In this document: positions 62,798 through 64,000 of the stretch, piece by piece | Position numbering within the stretch: the first letter of the stretch is position 1 | Layout of the letters: each line of letters starts with the position of its first letter | NCBI GenBank assembly: GCA_020638095.1 | Contig: JACKJF010000003.1 | Location: 930,001-994,000 of the forward strand | From: Hyphomicrobiaceae bacterium | GTDB lineage: Bacteria > Pseudomonadota > Alphaproteobacteria > Rhizobiales > Devosiaceae | Reading direction: 5' to 3' | DNA length: 64,000 nucleotides | Program-made: the position numbers and the translations under genes | The notes under the pieces: model-generated | Database searches by the model: none | The model's input: the letters and a program-made list of their open reading frames with translations, nothing else | What the model was told of the DNA's origin: nothing

Positions 62798-63115
62798 CAA
62801 GATGTGTGTGGTATGACCACACATCTTGGCAAGGGGAACCCGCTGGCGCGTTCCCCGTTGCATCCCCTCCGGCTCGTGACGTGCGACAGGCATCGAACCT
62901 TCCGCGCGTCATACAAACGTAATCGCCGTTTGATCCCTCGCAGGCGTTTACCCGCTGCACCGCCAGTCAGGGAGCCTCCACGCTCCCCGACACCCCATGG
63001 CGAGGGGCCTGCTCGTGCCCCTTCGATCCCAGAGGCAGGGCTTGGAGACTTTCCTCTCCACCTGCACCGAACCATGCACAAGCGAACAGCCTGCTTCAGC
63101 GGAGATCAATTGATA
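62770..63115 (-). ncRNA. candidate structured non-coding RNA (possibly HEARO/omega-RNA-like)
   Basis: About 345 bases of G+C-rich DNA between the recombinase operon and the methyltransferase, with no convincing coding frame. On the minus strand successive hairpins cover most of it: GCAGG enclosing GGAGA-GGAAAG-TCTCC; GGGGC/GCCCC; GTCGGGGAGC with GCTCCC and GAC; CAAACG-GCGATTA-CGTTTG; GACG/CGTC arms; GGGGAAC/GTTCCCC; a 29-base hairpin AAGATGTG to CACATCTT (62799-62827); and then an intrinsic terminator. The family is not proven. HEARO (omega) RNAs of IscB elements and degraded introns are the alternatives I consider; no IscB gene or reverse transcriptase is present here. Confidence 0.5.
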
Positions 63116-63193
63116 TCCTTGAACGTTACGGAAAAACAAATGAAGCCAAAAGGAAGGCTTCGACGGAGTTACGATGTTCTGTCACAATGAGAT

Positions 63194-64000
63194 ATGCGAA
63201 TCGACTTCTCCAATCACGATGAAAACGCCTTGGAATTAACCGCCGATCCCCTCGTTGGGCGTGCGCGGAGTGAGCAAATTTTTGTGGGTTGTGATGCCGC
63301 GACGCGCGCACAAGAAATCGATTGGGACTTCCCGTCGCGCACGGTGGGTGATGCCCTCGAAGGTGTTCATCCGTATCCCGCAAAGTTCATTCGCGAAATT
63401 CCCGGAACATTGATCGATCTGTTCCCTCCGCAGGCGGGCACAATCGTTTTCGACCCTTTCTGCGGCAGTGGAACCACTCTGGTTGAAGCTCAGCGACGCG
63501 GTTTCCAATCGGTCGGGGTCGATCTTAACCCGATTGCGTGTCTGATGAGCCGTGTTAAGACCGCTGCTTTGGCCAATGGTCTAGCGGCTGCAGCACGAAA
63601 TGCGAACGAATGGGCGCAAAAGCATGAAGCACCCATTCCTAATATCCCAAACCTAGATCACTGGTTTCAGGCTGATGTGCAGGCTGCGTTGGCCTCTCTG
63701 GCTGCAAGTGTTGAGCGAGCCGATGCTCCTCACCAAGATGCCCTGCGCGTGGCTCTGTCCAGCATTGTGGTGCGTGTGTCTCGGCAAGAGAGCGATACAC
63801 GTTACGCCGCCATCGATAAGAATGTTGATCGCAACGACGTGTTTAAGGGGTTTATCGCGGCCGCAACAAAACTGGAGGAAGCTCTCCACAAAAGAAGTCA
63901 TTCTTTGGTGTCTTCCAAGGTGTTGGAGCGTGATGCCCTTTCATTGACAGCCGACGACATTGGTAGCCCCGTAGGGTTAGTTGTCACCTCACCACCATAC
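63194..64000 (+). CDS. DNA methyltransferase (N6-adenine or N4-cytosine), cut by right edge
   Basis: 269 codons visible, no stop. HPYPAKF (59-65) and motif I VFDPFCGSGTTLVEA (85-99) bind S-adenosylmethionine; a spacer of about 165 residues, enough for a target domain, is followed by catalytic motif IV TSPPY (265-269) exactly at the edge. TSPPY favours N4-cytosine or N6-adenine amino-methylases, and the order I-then-IV with a long insertion is alpha-class-like. Start ATG 63194 has a weak site. Lower G+C than the core genome. As cargo of a recombinase-borne element it probably belongs to a restriction or other defence module lying to the right. Confidence 0.85.
   Translation, partial: MRIDFSNHDENALELTADPLVGRARSEQIFVGCDAATRAQEIDWDFPSRTVGDALEGVHPYPAKFIREIPGTLIDLFPPQAGTIVFDPFCGSGTTLVEAQRRGFQSVGVDLNPIACLMSRVKTAALANGLAAAARNANEWAQKHEAPIPNIPNLDHWFQADVQAALASLAASVERADAPHQDALRVALSSIVVRVSRQESDTRYAAIDKNVDRNDVFKGFIAAATKLEEALHKRSHSLVSSKVLERDALSLTADDIGSPVGLVVTSPPY

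Larger units (their letters stand above)
60565..64000. mobile_element. left part of an integrated element, running out of the window
   Basis: From tRNA-Arg rightwards: serine recombinase, coupled small gene, SOS-like control region, structured non-coding segment, and a DNA methyltransferase. The last parts are lower in G+C than the core genome. No second attachment copy or transposase appears by 64000, so size and type (integrative element or prophage-derived island) remain open. Confidence 0.7.

Noticed and set aside
62880..62940. GTGCGACAGG on the plus strand as a group II intron 5' end.
   Set aside because: No domain V and no reverse transcriptase are visible; it is kept only as an alternative explanation for the RNA.
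62676..63190. Open frames in the structured segment (62676-62960 and 62782-63081 minus, 62804-63190 plus).
   Set aside because: They have no ribosome sites or recognisable domains, cross the hairpins, and are rich in Arg, Pro and Gly as random translations of structured RNA are.

Overview
The window looks like chromosomal DNA of a G+C-rich alphaproteobacterium of the Hyphomicrobiales (Rhizobiales). This rests on gene orders and element types rather than a database match: a short alphaproteobacterial-type SRP RNA just before dnaX-ybaB-recR, a rhizobial-style intergenic mosaic palindrome, a Tad/Cpa pilus cluster, GcvA-like LysR regulation and RpmH-RnpA-YidC-YihA order. A Devosia-like relative would fit, but that is inference.

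Layout. 1-1.7 kb: end of a YnjC-YnjD type ABC importer. 1.7-15 kb: a nucleoside uptake and salvage block. A four-gene BMP-type transporter reads left; divergent from it runs a cytidine deaminase/purine nucleoside phosphorylase FUSION, then deoC, a two-domain ALDH16-type aldehyde dehydrogenase, deoA, deoB and upp. Together they import nucleosides, split them, and convert (deoxy)ribose phosphates to glyceraldehyde 3-phosphate and acetaldehyde, with the ALDH as plausible acetaldehyde sink. 15.6-27.2 kb: Tad pilus locus (two TadE-like minor pilins, one with a long Gly/Asn-rich tail; an orphan CpaC-N-like protein; Flp pilin; CpaA, B, C, E, F; TadB, C; TPR lipoprotein). 27.4-60.4 kb: housekeeping genes (M17 aminopeptidase, MarR-GNAT fusion under a perfect palindrome, membrane cytochrome c, pheA, trxC, ffs, dnaX, ybaB, recR, rmuC, def-fmt-truA, dapE, dapD, LOG, argB, yihA, yidC, rnpA, rpmH, a TVP38/flavin reductase pair, a histidine kinase), broken by one AT-richer orphan gene between ybaB and recR.

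60.5-64 kb: an integrated mobile element begins in tRNA-Arg(ACG). A large serine recombinase reads antisense through the whole tRNA; it is preceded by a small translationally coupled gene, and the shared control region carries a GAAC-N7-GAAC motif matching the alphaproteobacterial LexA box. Between this operon and a DNA methyltransferase that runs off the right edge lies about 350 bp of densely structured, apparently untranslated DNA ending (minus strand) in an intrinsic terminator: the best candidate here for an undescribed or unannotated RNA. The rest of the element, probably including the target or partners of the methyltransferase, is outside the window.

Starts were moved from the longest reading frame wherever a ribosome-binding site, an upstream terminator or family length argued for it; each case is stated in its entry.
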